A stretch of 64,000 nt of DNA from Variovorax boronicumulans (GTDB taxonomy: Bacteria > Pseudomonadota > Gammaproteobacteria > Burkholderiales > Burkholderiaceae_C). The stretch lies in assembly GCF_007677875.1 (NCBI RefSeq), contig NZ_VEDO01000001.1:524874-588873 (forward strand), read 5' to 3'. This document shows positions 18,470 to 27,733 of the stretch, piece after piece. A program made the translations under genes and the position numbers. Every line of letters begins with the position of its first letter. The stretch's first letter is position 1. The notes beneath the pieces were generated by a model. It saw nothing but the letters and a program-made list of their open reading frames with translations, was not told the origin of the DNA and did no database searches.

Positions 18470-19591
18470 TCAGGACTTCCTGGGTCGCCCACGTGGTCGC
18501 CGTGGTCCCACGAACTCCGGGGGCGCCTGGCGTACCGCCTTGGCCTTGCGTGGCCTGTGCTCCCGCACCACCGTGGTCAGCGCTCGTTCCACCGACCACC
18601 CCAGCTCCAGGCGACCGCGCAGGGCCGCATAGGTCATGCGCAGCGGCCCGCGCATCTCCTCGACCCAGCCGGCCGCAGCCTGGGTCCGGCCGTCGAACGT
18701 AAGCTGCGTGTCGGGCGTCATCCCGGTGCGCACTCGCGCCGCTGGCTGGTTCTCGAACCCCAGGGGCTGTGACAACGCACGCTCCAGCGGCCACCCGGCG
18801 GCAATGCGACCACGCAGGCCCGTCCGGCTCATACCCAGCTCGTGCGCCCACTCGTCTGCGTGCTGACGGCGACCAGCGTGGGCAATGGGCTGGCCTTTGA
18901 CGCCTGGCGCTGGGCCGGGGTGCTCTGTCAACGCCTTCGTGTCGTCCCAGCCGGCGGCCTTGCGCTCCGCGACCAGCGCAGGACTCACGTCCATGATCCG
19001 CGACCACTGCACCAGCGGTAATTCTCGGCCGGCGAAGTTCAACAGCAACGTGTTGCGTTTGTTCATGTTCTGCTCGGCGGGCGTGGCCCATTGGCAGTTG
19101 GCCGGGCTGTACGGCCCATTGACGTCGGCGCGGTCAATGGAGTGAGCTGGCGAGGGCCGGAGGCCCATGTCGGCCACGAAGGTCTCGAAGTCGCTCCACC
19201 GCTCGCAGACCGTGATTCCACGACCACCATAGTTCGGGTCGCTCAGGTCTCGGCAGCGACCATGCATGCCGCTCCAGATGCCGTACAGCGGGTGTCGGCT
19301 GATCGGCTGAAGCCTAACCACTGGCGGTCGAGTGCTGGCGGCCTTCAGGCGCTTCACCTTGGCCCGGTCACCTTCGCATGCCTTGCACGCGCTGCGTCGC
19401 CTGGTCCCGCCGTTGGAGTGGAAGTCAGCGACCGGCTTGGTGATGCCGCACGCGGAGCAACGGCACGCTTGGATGGGCGTCCGGTGCGGCAGGTGAATGT
19501 GATCGATGTGAGGGAACATGGGAGGGTGACGCTGTGTCGACTGCACGGGATGAGGCGGAGGCGATGGGTCAACCGCGGACGCGCGGCGCAT
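18470..19591 (-). CDS. HNH/homing-endonuclease-like protein with zinc ribbon and three DNA-binding repeats
   Basis: 373 residues; the ATG at 19591 has GGAG eight bases upstream. Domains in order: a zinc ribbon with Cys45/Cys48 and Cys69/Cys72; a central module at about residues 100-175 with the segments LYGIWSGMHGRC, NYGGRGITVCERW, SIDRADVNGPYSPANCQWATPAEQ, typical of phage-borne HNH-like proteins; then three imperfect repeats of about 45 residues, each with the pattern W-x(3)-(M/L)-x-(V/L/M)-...-R-(K/I/L)-x-AGW or LGW ending in an AL dipeptide. The repeats look like helix-turn-helix DNA-binding modules as in NUMOD-type homing endonucleases. The expected role is site-specific DNA cleavage or binding. 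Confidence 0.75.
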   Translation of the reverse strand: MRRASAVDPSPPPHPVQSTQRHPPMFPHIDHIHLPHRTPIQACRCSACGITKPVADFHSNGGTRRRSACKACEGDRAKVKRLKAASTRPPVVRLQPISRHPLYGIWSGMHGRCRDLSDPNYGGRGITVCERWSDFETFVADMGLRPSPAHSIDRADVNGPYSPANCQWATPAEQNMNKRNTLLLNFAGRELPLVQWSRIMDVSPALVAERKAAGWDDTKALTEHPGPAPGVKGQPIAHAGRRQHADEWAHELGMSRTGLRGRIAAGWPLERALSQPLGFENQPAARVRTGMTPDTQLTFDGRTQAAAGWVEEMRGPLRMTYAALRGRLELGWSVERALTTVVREHRPRKAKAVRQAPPEFVGPRRPRGRPRKS

Positions 19592-19697
19592 CGACCATCT
19601 CCAGAGGGGGTACGGCGAAGCCGAATCAAGACGGACTTGGGCGGTCTTCGGGATGCTCAGGACTACTCTGGTGTATTTCTTCTAGACCGTAGACCAT

Positions 19698-19765
19698 GGA
19701 TACGAAGGGATGAACCTCGGGTTCTCCAGGTTCAACAGGACCACGGTGTTTGACCCTTCGTATCC
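19698..19765. repeat. 68-bp structured inverted repeat
   Basis: Perfect 12-bp outer stem: GGATACGAAGGG (19698-19709) with CCCTTCGTATCC (19754-19765). Inside is a perfect 7-bp hairpin, TGAACCT (19711-19717) with AGGTTCA (19728-19734), and a small AACA/TGTT hairpin, giving a branched fold. It lies 106 bp upstream of the HNH-like gene start in a 536-bp stretch (19592-20127) with no convincing gene. There is no T-run after it, so a simple terminator is unlikely. Confidence 0.65.
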
Positions 19766-20127
19766 TCTAAAGACACTTAGTGTTTCGCTTTCAGCGAGAC
19801 CCCCAACGCGCAGCGTGTGCACAGCACGGTGGGCGGGAGGTCGCACGGGCTTCGGTCTGGCCTCAAGGGCCGGCAGTTGGGGAGGTGGGGTCAGGCCTCG
19901 TCCATCGGACTTCTACGCATGCGCCCATGTCGGCCATGGGAGCCTCTTCGTTCCGCCGGGTGGCGCCGTGAAGACACGGTGGTGGCAGGATGGAGGAAGG
20001 CCCCTGTCGGGCCTGGAGGTGGTGGGCGTCGATGCAGGTCCCTCGCTATGTGCGGGAATGCATCTGTCGTCATCTTCGTGGGACGCGCTGTACGGTCTTC
20101 GACCCCTGGGGGTTTATTTAAAAGTCG

Positions 20128-20394
20128 TCATCTGCTGCCAATTTGCTCACGCGCAAGATCGGCGCGTTGCGCTGCCAGGACCTTCTCGGTCAGCTTGGCG
20201 CACGCGTGCAGGCCGAACGCTTCGGCGGAATGACCGGCCAGCGCGAAGGCGGTCCAGAGGTTCACCAGCTCGTCGGTGCATCGCGCGTGGTCAAGTTGAA
20301 CGCCGGGGTAGTCGTCGGCGATCTGCGCGAGCGCCCAGGCGGCCATGGCGTGTGCCTGCGTGTCGAGCGCGGCGGGGTCGTGTTGTTGGTTCAT
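20128..20394 (-). CDS. Small hypothetical protein downstream of the giant gene
   Basis: 88 residues, predicted all-helical, with no signal peptide or membrane helix. It is rich in Ala, His, Asp and Glu. The start has no clear ribosome-binding site. It follows the giant phage gene on the same strand after 182 bp, a gap that contains GGGGC/GCCCC hairpins. I do not recognise a family. Confidence 0.45.
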   Translation of the reverse strand: MNQQHDPAALDTQAHAMAAWALAQIADDYPGVQLDHARCTDELVNLWTAFALAGHSAEAFGLHACAKLTEKVLAAQRADLAREQIGSR

Positions 20395-20576
20395 GTGTGC
20401 GTCAGGTTGGGGGAACTAGGGTCCTGCTACCACCTACGGATTTATTCCGAAGGGCACCAGGCGGCCCAGGAGCCCCGAAGGACGCCCAGGCCACCGTGGG
20501 CCGCCGGAGACGAAACGGGGCCGTCTGAGCCCCTTTGCGCCCCTCGGCGGGGCATCGCGTCATCACGCGGTCAGCG

Positions 20577-23500
20577 TCAGTCGTTCAGACTGTTCTCGAT
20601 CTCGGCGAACAGCCGCATCTGCTGGTTGAACGGCAGGAGCCGCAGGAACTTCTGACCGGCCTTGTCCAGCTCGCCATTCACGGTGTTCTGGATCCCCGAG
20701 TACATGGCCTGGGCTTGCCCGAAGGCCGGGCCCAGCGCCGATGCCAGCGCGTTGTTCTGCGCGAACTTCGTGCCGGGATCGAAGAACTTTGTCCCGAACA
20801 TCGCGTTGATGTGCGAGCCCAAGCCGGTCTTGGTCGCCATGTCGAAGTACGGCGAGGCCGCGCCCATGATCCCGGATCGGTCGACCAGCTCACGGGCCAG
20901 CGTGGACGGGTTGTCCTGCCAGTCTTGTAGCTTGTCGTCCAGCTTGCCGTTCTCGTAGGCCCGCATCATGGACATGAATGTCGCCAGGGTCAGCGAGGCC
21001 GCCAGCGCCGCCATACCGCTGTAGTAGTCCCCGGTGACCGCGCCACGTTGAATGGCGGGGCGGATCAGGAACTGCAGGGTCATGAATGCGTGGCTCTGGA
21101 ACTGGTGCAGCGCCTTCAGGTAGATGCTGCCATCGTGCAGCGTGGTCGGCACGGCGCCGATGCTCTCGGTGTACGCAGAGCGGTTCTGTGCCTTGACCAC
21201 GCTGGACTCGAACAGGTCGACCATGTGCACGTCGTCCCACTTGTCGATGCCAGGATCGAACAGCGGGCCGAACTGCTTGCCGTGCTGCCGCATCAGTTGC
21301 CCGATTCGTTGATGCTCGGCTTGACCGATGTTCATCGACGCGAGCTGCGCACGGCGCGAAGGGCTCAAGGTATCCCAGGGCTCCCGGGTGAACTTGGCCA
21401 TGTCCGCGATGTGCGCGAAGGCAGCGTTACGGCGCACGAAGTCGCTGATCAGGTTCAGCCCGGTCGCCCATGTCACCTTGTCGCCCAGCGACTGCATGCC
21501 GACCTCCAGGTTCCGGGTCATGGTCCGGGTCAGGCCGTTGCCGATACCGAACTGGTCCAGGGCGCTGCCGCGACCGATGGCCCGCGGAGACACCCCGGTG
21601 TGCGCGGTGTTCTCCATGGATGCCATCAGCACGCGAAGCTGTCGGAGACCTTCCGCGCGACCATCGGCATCGCCGACAGCACGCAGGTCGATCTCTTTCA
21701 GCAGCTTGCGCCACGCGCCGGCCTGGGTCAGCGCATGCTGCACAAAGCGCGGGTTCTGGAAGATGGCCGTGCCGATGTCCTGCACCGCTGCTTTCCAGAT
21801 GCCGCCCGCAATGCGCAGGTATGCGCCGTTCATCAGCGTTTTCACGGTGAAGCTCGCCAGGTCGGTCGGCTCGACGCTGTGCCGGCCCGCATTGCGGTCC
21901 CACATGTAGCGCAGGTCCTCCAGGCCCTTGGCGTGCATCGCCTCGCGGGCTGCGCGGTCGGCGTGGCCCTGGGGCAACTCCTCGACCCACTGCCTCAGGC
22001 TACGGTCTGCCTCCTCGGCCAAGCTGGCGTAGCTGCGACCGTCGAACGCCTCGTGCAGCGCCAGGCGACCGCCCATGTCCCGCGTATAGCGGTCCATCAT
22101 GTAGCTCAGGTCCGACTCGACGAAGCCTGACGCCTGCGCGTCCTTCAGCAGTTCCTCGGTCCACTTGAAGCGCCGTTCCCGAAGCCGGCCGATCTCGGGC
22201 ACCTCGTCCATCAGCATGCCGCCCGGGTACTGCTCCAAGCCGCTCAGGGACCGCGCCAGCTTCTCGGCGTACTCGGCCTTCGGCGTGCGCTGGCCCAGCA
22301 TCTTGACCAGGCGGCCAGTGCGCCGGTATTCGGCCTGGGCCTGGCGAAGCTCCTTGCGTCCGATGCTCAGGCCGCGCCTTGTCTCCTTCCAGAGCTGGAG
22401 CGATTCTTGGCGGGCCTTCTCGACGGCGCGGACCTTGGTGTGCAGGTCGTCCAGGCGAACCCGGGTGTTCTCCAGGTCCTCGCGGATCCCGGGGCCCATG
22501 CGGGCTTCCAGGTCGCTGGCGCGGTACTTCTGCACCTCGGTGTCGGTCGCGTCCATCCAACGCCGCGCGTTGCGGTAGCTGCGGCTGGCTTCATGCACAT
22601 CGGTGCGAGCCTGGGCCAGGTAGTAGGCGGCCTCGTTGCGCTCGGCGCGGGCTTCGCGCAGGTCCGCATTGAGCCGGTCGATTTCCTCCTGAGCCAGGGC
22701 CGCATCCCGCTTGCCTTGCCATGTGCCGCTGGCTGCGCCTGCGTCGCGCGTGGTGGCCTGGGCGGTCTTCTGGTCGCCCAGGAAGTCCACGAGCCCCTGC
22801 GCTTCGCCATGGGCAGCGGTGCCATCGGCCATGCGGCCGGCTGCTGCATCGACGCGGTTGCCATCCTCCAGCGCGGTGCGCTTCGCGCCCTCGTCCAGGG
22901 CGATCAGGTCGCCCGCCTTGGCCTGCAGGCGTGCCAGGTTGGCTTCGGCCTTCTCAACGCGCACCAGGGCGTGGCCAAGCTTGCGACCGTGGTACTGGGC
23001 TTCGGCTGCGCGAGCGTGGCTCTTGATGGCCGCAACGGACAGCTTGCGCTTGTCGTGCTCGATCAGCTTCAGGCCGCGCATGGTCTCCTCGACCTCATCG
23101 GCCGCGCGGGCCAGCTTGGTCTCGGCAGCAGTCCAGGCGGCTGCGGCGGCCTCGCGCATGTTGCGCTCGGTGTCGCCGTTCCAGTCGCGGAGCACTTCGT
23201 TGTGCAGCACGGGATCGGCCTGGATCTCGGCCCAGGTGCGAGCAGGTACGGCAGCGCGGCCCGTGGCCAGATCGGCCTCGACCGAATCGCGGACCCAGCC
23301 ACTGGAACGCAGCCATTCCTCCTGCGGCTGGTCGGCCAGAAGCCGCATCACGATGTTCTCGAACTTGGAGCGGTCACGCATGATCGCCCCACGCACGTAC
23401 ATGATGGGCAGACCGTAGGACTGCTGCAGGATCGAGGGGTCCACCATGCCTTTGTCGACGGCGCGGCGGATCATCACGTCCATGTGCTGGGTCGCTGCGT

Positions 23501-24920
23501 CGCTGGCCTTGCGCACCTGGCGATACAGGGCGTCAACCTGGTCTGCAGTGCGGCCAGGTGCGGCCAGGCGCTGGCGGATCTCGGCCTCCACGTCAACGTG
23601 GTTCGTGGCCGCGGACCGCATCTGCGCGACCACCTCGCCAAAGAACTCTTCGCGCGTGATGCGGTTGGTCTGCACGTTGCCGGCAGTCAGCTCGTCGACG
23701 GCGCCGCGGAGACGCGCGGAGACTGCGGATTCTCCGAGTGCCATCTGAGCCTCACGCAGGTGTCCCATCAGATCCTCCTGCAATGCGCGGCCCTTCTGGC
23801 GCCACACGTTGTTCAGCGCCTCGGCCTCGGGGGCCGCTGCGTCACCACGCGCCATTGCACGATTCAAGAAACCGAACTGGTCCAGGCCCTGGGTCAGCAG
23901 GCCGCGCAGGTAAGCGGGATAGTGCGGCATGCGGTCGAACACCGTGCCGGCGCCCAGCGAACCAATCTTGTTCGCCAGGCCGGCGCCTGCGTCTGTCACG
24001 CGCTGCACCACGCCGCCCAGGCCCGTGCCCTGCGCCGGCAGCGTGTCGGCCTCCATGGCCGCCATGCGTGCCTGGGTCTCCGGGGAGACTGCAGCAGCGC
24101 CGATGCTCTGACCCATGGCAGTGCCTTCGTCCGTGGTCTGCCCAGGGCGCACGATGTGCACGGGGTCCGCGTGGATGTTGTCGGGGTGCGCGGGGTTCGC
24201 GGGGTGACCCGGGATCAGCGGGGAGCCGGCATGCAGGTTGCGCTGCAGGGCGCCGATGGTGCCGCCGAGCATGGAGGACACGCCGATGTCTAGCACGGCG
24301 TCCTTCCATTCATAGGTGGGGTCGAGCTGTTCCATCGCGGCAACCGTGGGAAGCGCACCTACGCCACCGACCGCAGCGCCTTGCAGAACGCGACCGGTAC
24401 GCGCAGCGGCGCGAACTCCGTTCACGACCAGGCCCAGGTTCAGCAGGTTCAACGGGTCCAGCATGGAGCCAGCCATGCCGGCGATCTGGCCGACCACGCC
24501 GCCCGCCGCAATGTCGCGGTCCAGTAGGTTGTTCTCGCGGATGACCGCGGCGCGACGGCGGAACCCTGCGGCGCTTCGGATGCTGTCGAAGTGACCGGCC
24601 CGCATGTTCTGCTCCAAGTCGCGGTACTCGTCGCGGTGCTCGGCGAAGTAGGCAAACTCGTTGAACATCGGGTCCAGCTCGTCCAGCTCCTCGATGGCGC
24701 CGAGTGCAGCGGCGGCCTTCACGGCCTGGGCGGTCGGGGTGTAGCGCAGCCAGCCGTTGGCGAACGATGTGCCGATGCTGGGGGCCTCGGCCTGTCCGGC
24801 CAGCGGGTCGGCGATGGGCTGGTCCAGCGAGGGCGCGGCGAGGGTCTGGAGGGCGCGGCGGTCCGCGTCAGTGCTGGTCAGGACCGTGGTGACGGTCTGC
24901 GAGTCTGGTTGTGGTGTCAT
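20577..24920 (-). CDS. Giant phage internal-virion / DNA-ejection-like protein
   Basis: 1447 residues from the ATG at 24920 (a TTG at 24956 would add 12). About residues 130-225 form a Gly/Ala-rich hydrophobic region (AAGGVVGQIAGMAGSMLDPLNLLNLG) able to enter membranes. About residues 600-900 are a long charged coiled-coil region rich in Ala, Arg and Glu. The C-terminal 450 residues, with KAAVQDIGTAIFQNPRF, KALHQFQSHAFMTLQFLIRPAIQRG and a final LLPFNQQMRLFAEIENSL, resemble the last part of large internal virion proteins of podoviruses, which leave the capsid and help DNA enter the cell. No lysozyme domain is visible. It is the only virion-type gene in the element and has an intact frame. Confidence 0.6.
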   Translation of the reverse strand: MTPQPDSQTVTTVLTSTDADRRALQTLAAPSLDQPIADPLAGQAEAPSIGTSFANGWLRYTPTAQAVKAAAALGAIEELDELDPMFNEFAYFAEHRDEYRDLEQNMRAGHFDSIRSAAGFRRRAAVIRENNLLDRDIAAGGVVGQIAGMAGSMLDPLNLLNLGLVVNGVRAAARTGRVLQGAAVGGVGALPTVAAMEQLDPTYEWKDAVLDIGVSSMLGGTIGALQRNLHAGSPLIPGHPANPAHPDNIHADPVHIVRPGQTTDEGTAMGQSIGAAAVSPETQARMAAMEADTLPAQGTGLGGVVQRVTDAGAGLANKIGSLGAGTVFDRMPHYPAYLRGLLTQGLDQFGFLNRAMARGDAAAPEAEALNNVWRQKGRALQEDLMGHLREAQMALGESAVSARLRGAVDELTAGNVQTNRITREEFFGEVVAQMRSAATNHVDVEAEIRQRLAAPGRTADQVDALYRQVRKASDAATQHMDVMIRRAVDKGMVDPSILQQSYGLPIMYVRGAIMRDRSKFENIVMRLLADQPQEEWLRSSGWVRDSVEADLATGRAAVPARTWAEIQADPVLHNEVLRDWNGDTERNMREAAAAAWTAAETKLARAADEVEETMRGLKLIEHDKRKLSVAAIKSHARAAEAQYHGRKLGHALVRVEKAEANLARLQAKAGDLIALDEGAKRTALEDGNRVDAAAGRMADGTAAHGEAQGLVDFLGDQKTAQATTRDAGAASGTWQGKRDAALAQEEIDRLNADLREARAERNEAAYYLAQARTDVHEASRSYRNARRWMDATDTEVQKYRASDLEARMGPGIREDLENTRVRLDDLHTKVRAVEKARQESLQLWKETRRGLSIGRKELRQAQAEYRRTGRLVKMLGQRTPKAEYAEKLARSLSGLEQYPGGMLMDEVPEIGRLRERRFKWTEELLKDAQASGFVESDLSYMMDRYTRDMGGRLALHEAFDGRSYASLAEEADRSLRQWVEELPQGHADRAAREAMHAKGLEDLRYMWDRNAGRHSVEPTDLASFTVKTLMNGAYLRIAGGIWKAAVQDIGTAIFQNPRFVQHALTQAGAWRKLLKEIDLRAVGDADGRAEGLRQLRVLMASMENTAHTGVSPRAIGRGSALDQFGIGNGLTRTMTRNLEVGMQSLGDKVTWATGLNLISDFVRRNAAFAHIADMAKFTREPWDTLSPSRRAQLASMNIGQAEHQRIGQLMRQHGKQFGPLFDPGIDKWDDVHMVDLFESSVVKAQNRSAYTESIGAVPTTLHDGSIYLKALHQFQSHAFMTLQFLIRPAIQRGAVTGDYYSGMAALAASLTLATFMSMMRAYENGKLDDKLQDWQDNPSTLARELVDRSGIMGAASPYFDMATKTGLGSHINAMFGTKFFDPGTKFAQNNALASALGPAFGQAQAMYSGIQNTVNGELDKAGQKFLRLLPFNQQMRLFAEIENSLND

Positions 24921-25213
24921 GTTGCTGCTGGGATGGTGGGAAGGTGAGGCCGTCAAAGCAGCGACGGGACAGCAAGGGGGCGCGAGGTGCGCCGGGCCGC
25001 GTGCTGCGGCCGTAGGGTGTTCACCCCCTAGTGGCTTGTTCTTCGGGGTACTCGGCTTGGACCGCGCTAGCTGACAGATTGGTTAAGGTCCTGGACGTCA
25101 GTGCTGGGAACCTTAACTGTGGGGGCTTGCGCGTGCCTGTGACGCAAGCTATCCCCATTCGAGTGCGTTGCGTTGCGGCAGAATCGCCGGAACTGTCACT
25201 TTATGGATTTGCC

Positions 25214-25864
25214 GTGGCGATACTCGTAGCGGATTGCCCGCACTGCAAGGCGCAAAATTCTGGCTTTGCTATTCGTGGGGGGTATTCAGTGCCCAGGAGT
25301 CCCTGGCAGCGCTATCTGACGGGTAGCTGCAATGCATGCCATGGGCCGCTTGTGGTGCTGATCCGCTCGCGGTCCATGCAAGGCTGGGAAGATACGAATG
25401 TTGGCGGAAACATACTTGACAATGACCATTACCTCTCCGAGGGCTTCTGGCCGAAAATTGAGGAAATTGCCGCTCCTGAAAATACTCCAGAACGTGTTGG
25501 GAAGAACTTCATTGAAGCTGCTGCCTCCCGAGAGCGAGGCGCCTGGAATGCAGCGTGTGGGATGTATCGGCGCACCCTGGAAATCGCGCTCAAGGAGTTT
25601 GCTCCCGACATAGAAGCTTGGAAGCTTGAGAAGCGAATCGATAAGCTTGCAGCGGAACACCGGATCACCCCTGACCTTCAGGCTTGGGCGCACGAGCTTC
25701 GTCTCGACGGCAATGAAGCTCTGCATGGCGAAGAGGATGCGACACAGGAAATGGCGGATCAAATGCATTACCTAACGCATTTCTTGCTTGTGTATCTCTA
25801 CTCCTTACCCAATCAAATCACTCAAGTTCGAGCTAGGAGACAGGCTGATGCGAATGGGGCGTAG
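25214..25864 (+). CDS. Zinc-ribbon DUF4145 protein
   Basis: 216 residues from a GTG at 25214; the frame is open upstream and the start is uncertain. The N-terminus has two cysteine pairs (CPHC and CNAC, about 35 residues apart) forming a probable zinc ribbon. The C-terminal 100 residues, with GMYRRTLEIALKEF, LEKRIDKLAAE, AHELRLDGNEALHG and a closing YLTHFLLVYLYSLP helix, match the DUF4145 pattern. DUF4145 proteins are common in mobile elements, sometimes fused to restriction enzymes, but their action is unknown. GC content is clearly lower than in the neighbouring genes. Confidence 0.7.
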   Translation: MAILVADCPHCKAQNSGFAIRGGYSVPRSPWQRYLTGSCNACHGPLVVLIRSRSMQGWEDTNVGGNILDNDHYLSEGFWPKIEEIAAPENTPERVGKNFIEAAASRERGAWNAACGMYRRTLEIALKEFAPDIEAWKLEKRIDKLAAEHRITPDLQAWAHELRLDGNEALHGEEDATQEMADQMHYLTHFLLVYLYSLPNQITQVRARRQADANGA

Positions 25865-26036
25865 AAACCGCGCGCGCGCCTTCGGCCTACGGCTTCGTCA
25901 GGCGGGTAGTCAAGTTGCTTACTGCGGGCGATATTGTGGCGCTTGCGTTCATGGTCGGTGAGTACATGTGGATGGAATGAGGCCTTGCGACAGGACCGGC
26001 GCTCCATGGGCACTTATCGCGTCGGGTCTTCGCGCC

Positions 26037-26411
26037 TTAACGCCGCCCAGCTTTTGCTCCAGCCGCCGGGCGACCCGGGGCACTCCGAGCCGTCAACGCC
26101 GGCCGCGACAACTCCTCCACTGCATACGGATCTTCGTTGTATCTGGCGTAGTAAAAGTCCGGCAGGTTGTAGAAGGCAAAACGGTCGGCTAGATCCGCCT
26201 TTGGCATGCGGAGCACTGCGGCCCACCGCCCCAAGTCATGCATCGGGAGGGCGGAAATGCCGCGCTCAACTTGGGAAACCATGTTGGCGTCTATGCCGAG
26301 TTGGGCCGCCACGTCGGCCTGGGTAAATCCAAGGTCCTGCCGTTGTGCTTTGAGAATCGCCCCGAACCGCACTCGAAGCCTTATAGCAGACTGGGTCAGT
26401 CGGTCGCGCAT
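26037..26411 (-). CDS. XRE-family transcriptional regulator
   Basis: 124 residues; GGGGGA lies just before the ATG. Residues about 15-70 are a Cro/CI-type helix-turn-helix (LGFTQADVAAQLGIDANMVSQVERG). The C-terminal third is Pro/Ala/Arg-rich and lacks the peptidase part of a LexA/CI repressor, so induction by RecA-driven self-cleavage is not expected. It may hold the element's own promoters silent. The neighbouring gaps, 25865-26036 and 26412-26564, contain no gene. Confidence 0.78.
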   Translation of the reverse strand: MRDRLTQSAIRLRVRFGAILKAQRQDLGFTQADVAAQLGIDANMVSQVERGISALPMHDLGRWAAVLRMPKADLADRFAFYNLPDFYYARYNEDPYAVEELSRPALTARSAPGRPAAGAKAGRR

Positions 26412-26564
26412 TGATCCCCCTTTGGCATGTGAAAGCCAGGTAGTCTGAGGGCCAGGCTGTGGGGGATTTAGTCCGTTGGTTGCAGTTCTTCCTCAATTTG
26501 AAGAACGCGGCGTATCGTCCTACACGCGCGAAAGTCTGGGCGTGTATTCAGCGCAACGCATGTC

Positions 26565-26867
26565 TCAAGCGTGCGATTCTTCTGGCTCAATCGCGAGCGC
26601 CAGCACGTTCAAGAAGTCGAACACCGATTTTTCCCAGTTGGCGGCCACAGACTTCGAATACAGGATGTGACAGTCAGCGGTTCTAACGGTGACGCGCTGG
26701 GCAGTCAGGTCGAGGTTTACTGTCACCTCGATGGCCCCGAGTTGCATAGCGATCCATGGTTCGCTGTGGGTCCCATCAAACTCGTGATCGTCCACTGCAA
26801 TGCAGTCGCTAGCTTCCAAGCGTGCCAGCAGCGAGTGCAGGGAGAGGGCGGGGGTTGTGGCGTTCAT
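26565..26867 (-). CDS. Hypothetical acidic protein
   Basis: 100 residues, with AAGGAAAG before the ATG. Soluble, acidic, mixed alpha/beta; segments VTVNLDLTAQRVTVRTADCHIL suggest beta strands followed by a C-terminal helix. No family recognised. It lies upstream of the XRE gene on the same strand, 153 bp away. Confidence 0.5.
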   Translation of the reverse strand: MNATTPALSLHSLLARLEASDCIAVDDHEFDGTHSEPWIAMQLGAIEVTVNLDLTAQRVTVRTADCHILYSKSVAANWEKSVFDFLNVLALAIEPEESHA

Positions 26868-26901
26868 GGTGCTTTCCTTGGTTTGTGGATGGGTGACCGT
26901 T

Positions 26902-26915
26902 TAATTATGCAATTA
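26902..26915. promoter_or_regulatory. AT-rich operator-like palindrome
   Basis: TAATT and AATTA form a 5-bp inverted repeat spaced by 4 bp in the divergent region between the gene at 26867 and the RHH-like gene at 27002. It stands out in otherwise GC-rich DNA and could bind the XRE or RHH-like protein. Confidence 0.3.
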
Positions 26916-27001
26916 CGAAAGTCGGTGGCGGCGCAATGCTTGAGTGCCGCACAAGGACTTATGCATAGTCAAAACGCTTCACATCCCGGCAGAATTCGCT
27001 T

Positions 27002-27211
27002 ATGGATCAGGAGAAACCAAAGCGCACCGGGCGGCCGCGAGTCATCCAAGGCGAGAGCGCCACGATGATGATTCGGCTGGGCAAGGCACAGCGCGACAAG
27101 GTGGACCGCCTGGGCGGTTCCGCGTGGATCCGGGCGCGGATCGATGAGGCTCCGGAGCCTGGGGAAGCTACGCGCGCGCGTGGGCCGTGGCTGGAAAAGG
27201 ATGAAGGGTAG
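27002..27211 (+). CDS. Small ribbon-helix-helix-like DNA-binding protein
   Basis: 69 residues. A basic N-terminus (PKRTGRPRV) is followed by a strand (ATMMIRLG) and two short helices (KAQRDKVDRLGG, SAWIRARIDEA), the arrangement of phage-type ribbon-helix-helix proteins that bind operators as dimers. The C-terminal 20 residues are charged and probably unstructured. Confidence 0.5.
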   Translation: MDQEKPKRTGRPRVIQGESATMMIRLGKAQRDKVDRLGGSAWIRARIDEAPEPGEATRARGPWLEKDEG

Positions 27212-27250
27212 AGCTGGCTATCATGCGGCGCCGAAATTTCTAGCGATTCC

Positions 27251-27580
27251 ATGAACCTCAATTCTTCGCCCACCATTGGGCAGCTCCAGGCCTTGCTCTC
27301 GATCGCTGACGACCACGCGGGCCACCATGTGCTCTGGGCGGACTGGGACGGTCGGGTTCGACTCGATTCGCTTCCTCCTGACGTCGGTCCCCTTGGGTTT
27401 GAACGGGAACAGGCCGGCGTCATGGCGCTGCGATTCCAGACCTTGGATCGCGGCAACGACTATGTAGGGCTGCAAGCGGCGAAGGACCTTGACTGGGTCG
27501 GCTTGGTGTTTCGCGCACTGACGGACGCCTGGCCGCTCCGGCAAGCTGGAAAAGTCACCTACGTCGAAAGCACCCCCTGA
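27251..27580 (+). CDS. Hypothetical protein
   Basis: 109 residues, starting 39 bp after the RHH-like gene and probably in the same operon. Soluble, with alternating strands and helices (HHVLWADWDGRVRLDSLP, GVMALRFQTLDRGNDYVG). No family recognised and no signal peptide. Confidence 0.5.
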   Translation: MNLNSSPTIGQLQALLSIADDHAGHHVLWADWDGRVRLDSLPPDVGPLGFEREQAGVMALRFQTLDRGNDYVGLQAAKDLDWVGLVFRALTDAWPLRQAGKVTYVESTP

Positions 27581-27733
27581 AGCGGGCGCCGCCTATTCTT
27601 TGAGCACCCCAGCGCAACCCGCGCCAGGCAACGCTTCCGCGAGTTCTGCATGGGGTTGGGCACAGAGTTGTCCACGGGGCGCAGGGACAACAGTAGAGGG
27701 GAGGTGCCAGGGCCGCGGGTAAGCTCAGTGCGT

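Noticed and set aside
19710..20528. Plus-strand frames over the gene-free part of the element
   Set aside because: Composition is low-complexity and Arg/Gly-rich, no ribosome-binding site, and it runs across a plus-minus overlap with the small gene at 20128-20394.
20395..20576. Terminator for the giant gene
   Set aside because: GGGGC/GCCCC pairs exist but several alternative folds compete and the minus strand lacks a clear T-run, so no single terminator could be supported.
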